Assembly: GCA_027579435.1 (NCBI GenBank)
Contig: JANBPK010000038.1
Location: 22,319 to 86,318, forward strand
DNA from: Candolleomyces eurysporus
Taxonomy: Eukaryota; Basidiomycota; Agaricomycetes; Agaricales; Psathyrellaceae
DNA: 64,000 bases
Direction of reading: 5' to 3'
The translations under genes and the position numbers were made by a program. The notes under the pieces are model-generated. The model saw only the letters and a list, made by a program, of their open reading frames with translations, was not told the origin of the DNA and made no database searches. This document shows, one piece after another, positions 1-12,060 of this stretch. Each line of letters starts with the position of its first letter. Within the stretch, counting starts at the first letter, position 1.

Positions 1-2
1 AG

Positions 3-190
3 GTCCAGGAGCTGGGTCTTTATGCAAACGGCGGCGTAGATTGAGTGCCAAGCTATCCGACGCCGCTCAACGAAAGCGGGTACACCATTATGTTCCTTGG
101 AATCGATCGTCATTTCGATTGGAAGAATGTTTGGAAGACCGTCAGTACCGGAGGGATGCCCATCATGTCACGGCCAGAGCACTGAGCTTT
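3..190 (+). other. Possible 3' coding remnant at the left edge
   Basis: Reading from base 3, one frame gives VQELGLYANGGVD and a TGA at 42-44. The same frame then continues to a second stop near 188 with a protein-like stretch (GYTIMFLGIDRHFDW, then WKTVSTGGMPIMSRPEH). This could be the last exon of a gene that begins before the window, or a decayed end with an in-frame stop. I do not recognise a family. The short length makes chance a real alternative. Confidence 0.2.
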
Positions 191-226
191 CATATTGCCA
201 ATGATATCATGGGTTCCGAGGATTGA

Positions 227-1069
227 GCACTTTCATGGCTCCGAACACCCGAATAAAGTTTGATGCAATCCTATCCGATGAGGTTTGGTGTTGATGCACT
301 GATGGTTTAGACTCACCCCTTACTTGAAGGGACCTTTGCATTGCCAGAATGCTGTTGTCACTGTGGGTCCATAAGGTCCTGGTCCGGGCAGGTCGGGGCG
401 CTGCCATGAATGGCGTGGCCTCGAGGCGATGGCTTCCCTTTTGTCAGTCCCTGACATGGACTCACGGCTGACATGATAGGTAGCCGAGAAACTAGTCTCC
501 CGTAGCCAGATGATTCCTAGGAACACATTCATCAGCACCAAAGTGCTCTGACGGGTCAAAAAGTGGATGTTCACACGCATCTTCTTGGCACACACAGCGA
601 CCTATCTATCGGCCCATCCCGACGGCGATCAGCTGCCAATCAGTCAGGGTGAGCTGAAGCGCCAGATGAAACGTAAAGCTTTAAAGCTCGAGTTGCGACT
701 ATCAATGAAACAGCAGTGCGGGACCGCCATCACATCAACTCCTTGGTTTATTCCATTGCATTTTTCAAGTTGATTGGGGCCATCGCTGTGCCAACCGTAA
801 TTCGGGAGGATAGACATTGACAGTGACACCCAGTTCCAACCAGTGGCACCCCTGGACTTGGACATGTCACGATCTGTCATTACCAAAAGTGCGACGAACG
901 TCGATCCAGACGTTTTTCCTCTCATCCCCCATCTCTCACCAAGGTTTTGGCAAATTACCTAGCCCCAAGATTCGTGCACTCGACGCCCACCGTCTTTCAT
1001 ATGACGACATCAGCCACAGGATGTGAGTTCTACGTTTTATGATTATACGAAGCTCAAGAAGCGCCTAGG
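227..1069. other. Intergenic, no supported gene
   Basis: Short overlapping open frames on both strands contradict each other and none carries a recognisable motif. The last part is presumably the promoter and 5' UTR of the arrestin-like gene. I see no clear TATA box. Confidence 0.5.
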
Positions 1070-3641
1070 ATGTCCCAAGTTCTTCCTGCGAGTGACTCGG
1101 AGCACACTCCTTCCGCGGCCAACCCAGCGCCCACAAATCTCAGCATTACACTCTCTACACCCAGACAAACCGAGAGACGTGAAAGCTTCTCTACTAGTCC
1201 AACAGATACCCTGCCCCGGTATTCAAGGATCGAATTCTTGTCAGAAGCAGCGTCATCAGACTGGGAACAGACGAATCCACCCACTGTCCGTACTTCTGGC
1301 ACCAGTGCCCGATCCAATGGCCCCTCTCAGCTTCCAAGATACTCGTCAGTGTTCGGAGTAGAACCCGATAACATCCAGCTGCTGCACGACCAAGACGATA
1401 ATCTGCAAGTGGAATACAAATATCATATCACGAAAGGCACGAAGAACGAAGCCTGGGCCACTGTCGGAATATTCTCTGCGGTGAAAGATTCGTCAAAGGA
1501 GAGGACGCCTCGGATCCCTCATTTTGAAGGCTCCGAGCCAGTCAAAGGTCAGATCGATGTATTCCTAGATAAACCCAAAACGATTCACTCGATCACGGCA
1601 ACGGTAAGTGTATGCTACATTCTTCGAGGGTAATGCCTGGACGACTCACAAGGTACTCTTGTTAGATTCGTGGTCAAATAACCACCAGTTATCTCGACAC
1701 AGACTCGCCCTACTTTCTGGAGTACTCCGTACCGGTTTACGACCGAAGTTGCGATGTGAAATACAGCAATAGTCGCTCAGACCGCAAGTTGGTTGGGTTG
1801 AATCGGTTCAGCTTTTCGTTCTCTTTTCCTCGTCATGTGGATTCGAAAGCTCGTTTGCCGTTTCCCCTCCCTTCTCCGACGGTATCAGCCCAGATTAACG
1901 GCGACTTGAACTCTCGGAATATTACCCCCTTCAACCTCCCGCTGCCCACGACAATTTCGAAGGACGAGAGATATGAGCCAAACTTCCGTCCTGGTCATGG
2001 CGATGGCGTCGTTGTGACTGAAAACCCCACCGGTACTTCCATCTCACCTTTTCCCCTTGACGTCGAAAGTCCGTCGAAGCGCTCCTTGATCCCCATTCAA
2101 GAATATTCTCCAATCATTTCATCGCCACCAGAAACTGTGATACCCTTTCCGCCGTTTCTCATTCGCTCGCAGCCCTCTTCCGAGAAACAACCCATAACGA
2201 AAGTGGAAGAAAGACATAATCGACCTCCTACCCATCTCTACTCGGGTCGCAACGAGCCTCCTGACATTCTCACTCCCTTTCCTATTGATCTCCATCCTAA
2301 CCAATGCCCATCTATATCAGAAAAGCCGAGACATGAATCACCACTACCTGCGTCTGTGTTGCCGCCTGCTGCTTCCTCATCAACAGCACCCAATGAAAAA
2401 CGAATCAGGCAGGAGATCCTTGACCAGACAACGCGACAGCTGGAGGGTCAGACCACTCGTGTACCGCTTCACGTTCACCCTGTACCACCGACCTTTCTTG
2501 AGCACAAGATACTCGCAAATGTTCACTACGAGTTGACCATTCGAATTACTCATGGCCTTCTGCGGAAGCAAGATAAGTAAGTGTTGAGTTTACCTCTTAA
2601 CGGTACACCAACATCAGTCTATGCTAACCTACGTGATTTAGAGTTAAAACCCACATTGTGTATGCTCCTTCTCCGGAGCCTGGTCCTTTCAGCTTCAAAC
2701 GCCAAGTTGCATATCAAGACGGGACCGGTACACCTATCCCAATCGAAGATCCTGAAGGATGGGAACTTCTTTCGCCAATAGCTGTCCAAGGCGAACTACT
2801 GGATGATCGAATGGTCGATCTGGAATGCACTCTCAGCCTCGCTAAACCTGTGCGTGTGCTACCTTCGAACCTCTTCGCATCAATCCTAATCCGACATAAT
2901 GCTACAGCTGACTTACACTCGCGGAAGTTTCATACCTTGTCACTTGACTATCACTAGCTCCGATATTCAGGCTCTGAATCTATTGGCCATTCCGACGGCA
3001 CAGCGGATACGACTGATGCGCAGAGTGCGCTACACCCAGAGAGTTACCAATACCGTCCACCGTAAAGCGGGGTCTACCGGCATTGCTCTTTCTCCGCTAT
3101 ATTATCCCGTCCCTGGCTCGTCGGGGTCACTCAATTCACGAGACTCCTCAAATGCAAGACAATCCATGATCAAAAACTCTTTGCAGAGACCGGAACTCCG
3201 GAGTCTTGAAGATCTTGTTGAAGTCTTTGACGAAATAACCGTCGCCAAGTGGCGAATCATTCCACCAGAACCGGGCGTATCTCCTTCAGACCTCAAGACT
3301 CGAACATTGAAAGGGGAGATTCATCTGCCCGACATCCTGAAACCTAGCTGCTCGTCTCCCCTCTTCAATATCTCTGTACGTCTCTCACTCTCTTATTCCA
3401 ACTCAGGGTTCGCTCACATGGCCGGGTTACATTTCGGCGCCNTTTTTTTTCTCAGTACGAAGTCCAGCTTCTCCCGTTCCGTTCTCATACCTTCCGTCCG
3501 TCCCCAATCGACCCTACAATGTCCCGCGGTGTGTCCGTCCAAACGCTTCAAGCACAGGTCCTCCTTTCGCGCGAGGTCTCTATTGCTACGAAATATTGCC
3601 CTGGCCTCGCTGTTCCTGTATCCTCAATAGAGGCTCAATAG
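1070..3641 (+). CDS. Arrestin-like (N-terminal fold) protein
   Basis: Five exons are supported. The first starts at ATG 1070 and ends at 1603 before GTAAGT. Exon 2 runs from 1666 to about 2578, exon 3 from about 2640 to 2849, and exon 4 to about 3375. The last exon (YEVQLLPFRSH...) begins after CAG near 3454 and stops at TAG 3639-3641. After a Ser/Pro-rich leader of about 100 residues, the segment PVKGQIDVFLDKPKTIHSI followed by TIRGQITTSYLD matches the beta-sandwich arrestin pattern of Agaricomycete proteins, where a charged ligand envelope is linked to beta strands. A long low-complexity Pro/Ser insert (about residues 240-390) interrupts the fold; the second half resumes with VHYELTIRITHGLLRKQDK. 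Fungal arrestin-like proteins usually act as adaptors in membrane-protein ubiquitination and endocytosis. I do not see a PPxY motif that would prove this role. An N base at 3442 lies in the last intron. Confidence 0.65.
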
Positions 3642-4274
3642 GCAAAACCCGGCGCTTCCCAGACGATGGGACTGTGCATTACTCCTGTACTTCTACGCAT
3701 ACCTCGATCGTAATTTTCGCGCTACATCACAAACTTCACACTATTGATTAACGTAGGCATCACATAATACTACAATCCTCTTCAAACATCAAGAATGCTG
3801 TGAGCGACAGTGGGTTCTTGAAGAGTGATGAAGTCAAGTTCAGTAGAGAACGCTGTCTGCAACTTGACGGCGATGACTATCGGACAATAGTACTCCTGCA
3901 CGTACCCCAACACGTACCCCAAAAACACCTCAACGCTCAATGTCTGCCACTCGAGTAGGTGCGATAAAAAATCCTGATGGGCGCTTGTACCACAGATGCT
4001 TGGAATCGACGACAGGTATGAGGTGATAATGTTTATTGATGATGAACCCGAGTGCTGTATCCAGCCTCAATATGATAGCCATAATTTTCTGTATATTCAT
4101 CTTTGACTTTGTACTCGTCGGGTTACAGAAGTGTGAACATGAACCCATCTCCCTCCCTGATCCTACCTTCCCCCTTGCGGCCTACATCGCGGGAGATTCA
4201 CTAGAGATCGAGTCCGAAGATATCCTTCTCATATCAGTACCATACCTAACAATGATAAAGGGATCGCGATTTCG
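3642..4274. other. Intergenic, no supported gene
   Basis: This stretch holds the 3' flank of the arrestin-like gene and AT-richer sequence with only short conflicting open frames. Nothing recognisable. Confidence 0.5.
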
Positions 4275-4640
4275 ATCTTAGCGTGGCAGCTGAGCTCGTC
4301 GAAAATATCGACACATGATTTCTTGAGCGCCTTCTTGTTTCGGGGAATGTGTACCATAAATGCGAGCCCAAAAGGAGAGTGGCCGAATNAAATCGAGCTT
4401 AACTGCTTGATTTATCTGAGCGCGGATCTAACGCCGATGGAGCTTCTGTAATATATCAGCTAGTCCTACCTGACCTTCGAAGCCACCTAAATTCAGGACA
4501 AGCTACTCACTTCAAGCCGACACACTCGTTACAGAGTTTGGCCGTTATATCCGCACGCCATGATTGGGAAGGCTGGCAGAGTGCACCAACGTGGAAGATT
4601 GAGTCCCCGAGAAAATATTCATGTGCTCTAATGACATGAA
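4275..4640 (-). pseudogene. Decayed, internally deleted copy of the S10 carboxypeptidase gene
   Basis: Two blocks match the intact carboxypeptidase gene at 12061-13997 in the same orientation. Bases 4275-4410 encode [17 protein letters not shown], corresponding to [15 protein letters not shown] of the intact copy. Bases 4440-4625 match its early N-terminal exon, including the adjoining intron (ITAKLCNECVGLK against [12 protein letters not shown]). Roughly 700 bp that carry the active-site serine are missing between the blocks. The remnant has frameshifts and an N at 4389. It lies just outside NLR gene A while the intact gene lies just inside it, so the duplication that placed NLR genes here probably carried part of this gene. 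It cannot encode an enzyme. Confidence 0.7.
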
Positions 4641-5415
4641 CAAGCCAGAAGCAGAGTGTCACGGTGGTGAGTGCCGTCGTCTTGAGGCTTCCAGTCAATC
4701 GCTACGGTACCGCACGTACCTGGAACCCTGAGTAATAATGTATATCTAGTACCGGTACAATACGCCCGCATGAGTATGTACCTCGCAACTACAAAGACTT
4801 GCTGAAGAGAACCCTCGTTATAGATAGGGCAATGAAGTTTTGTTCGCAACACTTAATGCCAAACTTGTTCTCTACGGTAGGCTTTTATTTGCTGTTGTAG
4901 ACTTTTGAAGGCGGCGGTAAGCTTGACCTATCGACGCGACGCGACCTGCCGGCTTTTCTCTGCGCACGATCTTCAACCGTCCCGTCTCTATGGGTCATAT
5001 TCGGACAATTGAGTTCTCTCCTTTGTCTTCTGAGTCACAGCCACCATGTCAGAACTTCTCCTGTGATTAGGTCATTGAAGGGCATCTCGGGCATCGATCC
5101 GAGAGGTGAATATGATACCATTGAAGCAATTTAAAGAGGATCGGCGACCGACCAACAGAAGTTCATTATTGGTGAAGGATTCTTTCTTTTATCCAAGGCC
5201 ACGAGAATAATCCAAAGTCTTTTCTTGCGCGGCCAGGTTGCGGCATCGTGTGTTATCGCAGAAGCGCCGGGCGCCCGGCAAAGTGTTTCCAAAAGCCCGT
5301 TTTGTCTCCGTACAGCCACCTCAATGCAGTTAATAACAGGGAAGACGGCTGGTCGTTCTTCCAACTTTGAGCCCCATCTCTATCTTCTGCTATCACAATC
5401 AGCGACACCGCAATC
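4641..5415 (+). promoter_or_regulatory. Upstream region of NLR gene A, conserved in gene B
   Basis: From about 4870 to the start codon this region aligns with the reverse complement of 35199-35695 upstream of gene B. Shared islands include the stretch near 4880 with TTTGCTGTTGTA (TTTGCTGCTGTA in B), the stretch at 5050-5090 with CTTCTCCTGTGATTAGG, and a perfect 14-bp palindrome GCCGGGCGCCCGGC at 5266-5279. No exon is evident upstream of the shared ATG at 5416. Confidence 0.55.
5266..5279. promoter_or_regulatory. 14-bp GC palindrome upstream of NLR gene A
   Basis: GCCGGGCGCCCGGC is a perfect palindrome 136 bp upstream of the start codon. Its central ten bases (CGGGCGCCCG) are also present upstream of gene B at 35361-35370, although flanking bases have diverged. 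Preservation of the symmetric core fits a dimeric protein-binding site, but only two copies are available. Confidence 0.35.
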
Positions 5416-8400
5416 ATGGGCGAAGCTTCGGAGCACGATTGTGATGACCCTCTCTTTACCATGTCTAAACCTTGCTGATGGCGGTCGTCTAGATTCTGTG
5501 GGTGCTTTTGCGGGGGCGAGCCACCTTGGAATCAAGAGTGTCAGTTTCCAATCCGCTGGGAAGGACATGAATGTCTACGAGAATTGCAACATCTCTGTCA
5601 CTACCGTTGCCGATGATACAGACGACAATGGTAGGCTCTCCAACTTTGCTTTCTCGCTAATCTGACAAGAGCTCTCATTTTCAATAGATATCGATTTATT
5701 ACGAAGAGTCGCCGACTGGTTGACAACGACCAGCTTTCGGAGCATTCATTCGGACGCTCTTGCTAAGAGGACTCCAGGCACAGGCCTTTGGTTCACGGAA
5801 ACCAATGAATATCGTCTTTGGACGCGAAATAACCTCAAGGTTTTATGGGGAACCGGGATGCGTGAGTGATTTAAAGCGACATTCTCCGAATGGCTGCTGA
5901 CCTCCTCGGGATTAATAGCGGGCGCTGGCAAGACAATTCTTTCGTTTGTATTTCGAATGCGTTTGTGATTCTACTCGCCTCTCACTATAAATTCAGGGCG
6001 CTCATCGCCGACCATCTCCAAAAAGAATTTTCCTCTCAGAAGCGAGTGCCTGTCATATTTGCCTATTGTCGGTACACGGAGAAATATCCCACCTCCCAAT
6101 TCCTTGCCGCATGGATTCGACAGCTGTTGGAATACGATCCAACAACCCTCCGGCATATCAGCGAAACGTTCGCTATCCATCAAAGGCAGGATACCTGGCC
6201 ATCGGAAGCGGAGCTGCATGAATTGCTCTCCACCATCTGTTCTGGGTTCGAGAAGGTCTATATTATCCTGGATGGCTTGGACGAAGCACAGGAAGACGTC
6301 AAGATACAGCTGCTCGAGGAAATCAACACTCTCCCATCCAACACTCGCACATTAATTATGTCGCGCCCTCTGAAATCATTCGAATGTCTGGTTCGTAGTG
6401 CTGTCTCCATCAATATCGAGGCTCGAAACGAAGATATAGAACTGTTCGTCGAGAAGAAAATTGCGCAAATGCCTAGACTTCAAACAATGCTTGCAGGGAA
6501 GGATGGTGAGAAGGAGCGCATTTGTAAAGCTATCAAGGAAAAGTCGGGTGGCATGTCGGTGGCTATATTTTCGATTCATGTGCACGGGTTACTCACCCGT
6601 GATGCCTGATTTTCTAGGTTCCTGGTCGCAAGCCTGCAACTTGAAGCATTGAAGGGTAGCATGAGCCCGAGGGCTTTGACAAATGCTCTCGAAACCCTTC
6701 CGACCAGCATCAACGATCTTTATAGGCACACCTTGAAGCGTATCGACGCCCAAAGCGAGCCAGAGGTCTTGTTAGCGAAGAGAGCAATCCTGTGGCTAGT
6801 ATATGCCCCCGTGCCATTGTCGACGAACCAGCTGCAGCACGCTTTGGCTACCAATCTCGACCTTGGGATCTTCGATGAAGATGACATCGTACGCGGAGAA
6901 TTCATTTTCGATGTTTGCTGCGGCCTCGTTTCCAGATCCTACGATTCGGCGTCTCCTTCTACACCCCTCAGACTCATTCGTAAGTGCCCATATTCGTGTT
7001 TTAATAACTTTAACATTATTGACTATGTTTAGATTATACTACCCATGATTTTCTCAAGGAAGCATGCTTGTCGTGGTTCCCTGCACCTCACACATTTTTG
7101 TCGTCCATCTGTGTGGTCTACCTATCTGCTCAACTCCACTACCGGAACTACCCAAATGGAGAGGATACCTTTCTTATCAATCCCAATCCCTTACGACCCT
7201 TCCTCACCTACGCTTACAATCACTGGGGCACCCACTCCCGACTCTCCAGTCAAGAAGCGGGGCTGTCGACTCATGTATCCCAATTTGTTTCGAGGCCTTT
7301 AGCCTACCCCTGGAAGTACGGTTCCTATTTCGATGAGCTCGGCTCTCACCACCTTGCCGCATTGTATGGCCTCACAGGTCTCTTGACGAGCATGTCACCC
7401 AGCTGCGGGGTCACTCCGAAGCAGCGATTCACTCTCCTCCATCTCGCTGCGATTGGTGGCCATGTCGACTCTGCCAAGATCGTCTTGGAAAGATGGCCTG
7501 AAACGTCGATCAGAGATCTCAGCCTTGATGGTCGAACCCCTCTCATGTTGGCTTCAGCGTTTAATCGTGAAGAAATGGTCAAATTCCTGCTGTCCATCGA
7601 CCCAGAAGACATTGAAACACTCAACGCAAGAGCGGCGTGCGGGTGCACTGCACTGGCTTCCGCTATCAACAGCGGTCACACCAAGATAGTTGAACTATTG
7701 GCATCATGCCAAGGTGTCCGCTCGGATGTTCAAACGTGTACACGTTCGCCACTGTCGTGGGCTGCCTCTCAAGGCCATACATCCCTTGTCCGACAACTCC
7801 TCTCTAACCCACAGATCGAGGTCAACATGCAACACCCTTTCACCGGATATACCGCCTTATGCTACGCATGTCGTCTAGGTCGCTCTGAAGTGGTTGAAAA
7901 CCTTCTTGCACGCAAAGAGGTTGATATTCACTTGGGCCCCATCTGCGGCTGTACCCCTCTTTTACTCGCAGCATCCACCAATCAGCTCACTATCATTGCA
8001 CTTCTTCTATCCAACCCTAATATCAACATTCACGCACGCTGCACGCACTCAGGGACAGCGCTGTCTGTTGCAAAAAATGATGCGTTGTTGAAACTTCTCC
8101 TATCACATGGACGGATTCTCGTAAATGCGAATGCCGACGATATCCATCTCTGCCTCAGCCTCGCCGCACGTTTAGGTCTTGAAGACACCTTCTCCAGACT
8201 AGTTCGCGACGCTCTCGAACCTGCAAGGTTACGAATGCAGCCGACAGTTCTGATTCAAGCGGCAAAGCATGGGCACACAGCAATTGTAGAGGTCGCTCTC
8301 CGATTCGTTGGTATCAATGCAGAGGATGATATGGGATGGACAGCACTTGATGCGGCCGCGGACGCAGGTCACAAACACATCGTTTCGCTCCTCCTTTCCC

Positions 8401-11036
8401 ACAAAGCTTCAGTTGTGCACGAACCTCGGGCCCTTAGCTTGCCAAAATGGCCGAAAGTCTGTGACTTCCCCAAGCTGGCTTTGGAACGCCAGACAACACT
8501 TGGTCTTGCGTTGGCCGTAGAGAGAAGTCATCGTGATGTTGTCGATGCTCTACTCTCTGTAATCGTGGATAATCATGGGGCTTCGGCAACACTATTTGCA
8601 GCATGTCGGAGTGGAAGGGATGCGGTGGTGCGGGGTCTGCTTTCACAGCCAGATATCAACGTCAATGTGGAAGATGAATACGGCTGGACACCTCTCGCTC
8701 ACGCAGCATGGAACAATCATCGAAGCATTTGCCATATGTTACTTGCCCATCCCGAAATTCAACTCTGCGCTGGAAAAGCTTCCCCCCTGGTGCGGGCAGC
8801 TTTTCGTGGTTACCATGACATCGTTCAAATGTTCCTCCAGCCAACGCATGGGGTTGATGTAAACGCGACCGAGGAGGGTTGGACGGTACTCGCGGCAGCA
8901 ACGTACAGTGGATCCACGCTATTAGTACGGACCCTCCTTGCGCGGGACGACGTTGATGTGAACCTTGGTAGACATGCACCACTCATTGTGGCAGTCTGCA
9001 AAGGCCATGCTGCAATTGTCAAGATCCTATTGACACATGGGCTCACCAACGTCAACATCCGAGACTCCAAAGACCGTCGGCAGCCTTGCGAGCCAACTGC
9101 ACTCTTTTTTGCATGTCGACGTGGGCCACAAGAGGTCGTTCAGGCACTGCTAAGCCACACAAATATTAGCATCAGCGTCAGAATCAGCCGGGAAAATGCT
9201 CATGTAGGCCATACAACTCAAGTCAACCCCACCGGGGATCACCCTCCGTTTCAATCCCTCGAGAAGCTCTGGTATGCCGATTCCCCTCCCATTCTCGATC
9301 CCGAAATCTACACCACCCCTTTACACATCGCTGCTCGTACGAAGGACTGGCATGAAATACTGCCGCTGTTGCTCGAGACAAAAGATCTTGACCCAAACAC
9401 ACTGAACGAGAAAGGCGAATCTGCTCTGCCGCTACTGTTGGACTACATTGGAGGTATCGGGAGGCTCACACTCATTCCAGGGGTATTGAAGCTGGTGACG
9501 TCACATTTCCTGGCATCATCCGATGCAATTCGAAAAGAGCCAGATCTACTCCGCAGAGCGGCACAGGCAGGCAGTATCGACGTGATCAAAGCGCTCTTGG
9601 AGCACTGCGACACCGTGACGAAGATCCCTCCTGCACTCCATGCAGCGACTTGCGCAGCGAATGCCGATATTGTCAGTCTCTTGCTTGGTGTACCCGGAAT
9701 CACCCCCAATAATGGGCTGGCTGCTGCTTGCCTTCGAGGATACCCTGTAATTGTCAAGCACTTCCTCGATCATCCCAGAATCGATCCCAATAATCTTACC
9801 AAGGCTGGATACACCCCACTAGCAGCCGCCTGCTATCGCGGCGAGGAAGAAATTGTTTCCTGGTTCCTCTCGAGAAAAGGGATCAAGGTCAATGCTGGCA
9901 AGTATCACCCGCTGATGATCGCAGTTCAGGTTGGGTGGGGACGTGTTGTAGCTCAGCTGATCGAAGGTTGCACAGACATCGATATCGATCAACATGCATA
10001 CAACCGAGGAGCATTATTGACGTGCTTTCAATCCTATCCCCCTTATCGCCCTCCTTCTCGCTGGTTTCGCTCAAAGGAGTGCTGGCTAAGTCAGAGTGCT
10101 CCCATGAACACTACTCCAATCACAGTCCTTTATGATCCCCTTCCGAGTCCTCTCAACTGTTTTGGTCGCCTCGCACCCAGGCGAACAGGCCCGTATGCTA
10201 TCGGCTTCTTCAATGGCCCTGTAGCCCGGAACAGATATTATGTCATGGCTAAAGACTCTGCCTTTGGAGAAGGAGATCCCATCCTTGTTTACTGTGTAAG
10301 GGCCGGCAATGTTGGAATGTCCAAGGCTGTCCTATCACACCGAGGTATCAAGATAAACGCCAAGGCCCGTTGCGGTTGCACGGCCCTTATTGTAGGGTCC
10401 GTCCTGCGACGGCACACCATCCTCGATCATATTATCGCTCGAGCCGACACCGACCCAACGATTCGCTGCCCGACCCATGGTACCGCGATCCTCGCTGCCG
10501 CACATCGATTGTACTTCGACACCGTCAACCAAATCATCTCGTCGCCCCTCCGCAGCAAATTGGACTTCCACGACGCTGCTGACTGCGGCTGTAACCTGTT
10601 CATTTGTGCAGCTAGGAGTGGGGACGAAGAGACATTCCTTTCCTTTCTCCCACTTACCAACTGGGAGGACTCCCCAAATGTCATCGATTGCAAGTTCGGC
10701 CGTACGGCCCTCCTCTGGGCTTCGTTTTATGGACAGGAGTCCATCGTGCGGCTCCTACTCTCCAAACCCAGTGTCGACTTGAATAATCGCGACAAAGATG
10801 GGAACACCGCATTGATTATGGCGGTGAATTCAGGACACGAGGAGGTGGTCAAGACGCTTTTAGCTTCCCCCAGCGTCAACATAAATGCCCGAAACAGGAG
10901 CGGGGACACGGCGTTGTCGCTGGCCATATGGTATGGGTATGAAAGGATTGTTCGCCTTGTCTTGGGTACGAAGGATGTGGATGTTAGTGGGCTTGAACAT
11001 CGAGGAAAAGAGATTTGGCCGTCATCAGACTTATGA
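5416..11036 (+). CDS. NACHT-ankyrin repeat NLR-like protein (copy A)
   Basis: Seven exons (5416-5440, 5493-5630, 5688-5861, 5919-5943, 5997-6554, 6618-6979, 7033-11036) give 1761 residues without a stop. The N-terminus is a short Gly/Asn-rich segment (VGAFAGASHLGI, then NVYENCNISV). A NACHT STAND ATPase follows: Walker A GMPGAGKT at about 111-118, split by an intron, Walker B VYIILDGLDEA near 215, and LIMSRP near 240. A winged-helix-like part (LETLPTSINDLYRHTLKRI, then LSTNQLQHALA) and HYTTHDFLKE near 430 come next. About 30 ankyrin repeats fill residues 500-1740. Fungal proteins of this architecture are counted as NLR-like receptors in non-self recognition and programmed cell death; the ligand here is unknown. 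Two donors are unusual (GTGATG at 5441, GTCGGT at 6555). A 1-nt insertion near 10990 relative to copy B changes the last 13 residues. Confidence 0.85.
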
Positions 11037-11195
11037 ATGTCGCTATTTTCTTCCAAATCTGCTGTATACTAGTTCACTCAATTTGCGCAATCATCTTAGC
11101 ACTTTCATCTCTACGTTCATTAGCATCTGATTCAGACCTTACGTGACCCAGGTGTCACGTCGGATAAACCGCTTCGAGGCCAGATTCATTGCGGT

Positions 11196-12060
11196 TAGTG
11201 TTGGGCAAGCATCCCAGCTCTCCTCATCCGATATAACGACGATTCAACTGTCCTCTGAGCTCCTCGTCACTCCTTCAGGCTCAGCGGTCAATTCAATCAC
11301 CTTTGCGGGCCCGGCGCTCTGTCGAACAGTTGTCTGACTTCCCGATGCGCAATGTTGGACCGAGTAAGGGAGAGCGTGGTGATTTGAATGGACGGTAATG
11401 TTCAGTGTGGTAACTTTGGACGAGATGGATTTGAGCTTCGGAGCTTCGCATCATGGCAGGCGGTCCTTTACCGAACCGCGGATGCTAACCAAGTCGAGCA
11501 CTAATGATTCAGGGCGTGGGATGCCTTTGAGGATCTTGATAGCGGACACTGAGCGGAAGACCAGCGTAGAGGGCTTGAATCCAGAGTGGCCCATCGATCC
11601 GAGTGCTCCCCCCTAACTATTGAGCTGCAACTTCCAAGGAGGGTCCCGGTTGAGAGACGTTAATTTTCAATAGAGATGCTGTATATCCTTTCGCATGGTT
11701 TAAAGATCTCAGGCTTTTCAAGGATATCTCGGTTAAGGATCGACTCGAGAAATGTCTGATTCGAGTCGTCCTCCGCCACGGTAAAGATACTTAAGAGATT
11801 GCGTCGTGGAGTGTCCGTCACTGTCCGTATTATAATAAGCTACCGATTCAATCTCATACCTATAGTCGTTCGCGGAAAGTGAGGGGAAGAGATTGAGGTG
11901 TGAAGTGACCTAGACCTGGTATCGAATGGCACCTGCTTCGCACGTTGTAATTTAAGCTACTTCTGCTTGTAGTTCACAGTGACAGGACGGTATAATTTCT
12001 GACTTCGACATGACTAATCTGACGTCGTTGCTTTACCATATCGATCGCACACGAGTCCTA
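11196..12060. other. Intergenic between NLR gene A and the carboxypeptidase gene
   Basis: This is the shared 3' side of two convergent genes. Open frames are short, in conflict, and without motifs. No match to the corresponding flank of gene B beyond about 11195. Confidence 0.5.

Larger units (their letters stand above)
4870..11195 (+). repeat. Left arm of a 6.4-kb inverted segmental duplication
   Basis: This segment matches the reverse complement of 29215-35695. It includes about 0.5 kb of promoter, the whole NLR gene and roughly 150 bp downstream (shared CATCTGATTCAGACC-like island near 11125 and CCGCTTCG near 11170). Outside these limits the similarity stops. The arms face each other across about 18 kb of unrelated conserved genes. 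They differ by many substitutions, a 204-bp ankyrin-coding unit and small indels, so the duplication is not recent. Confidence 0.85.
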
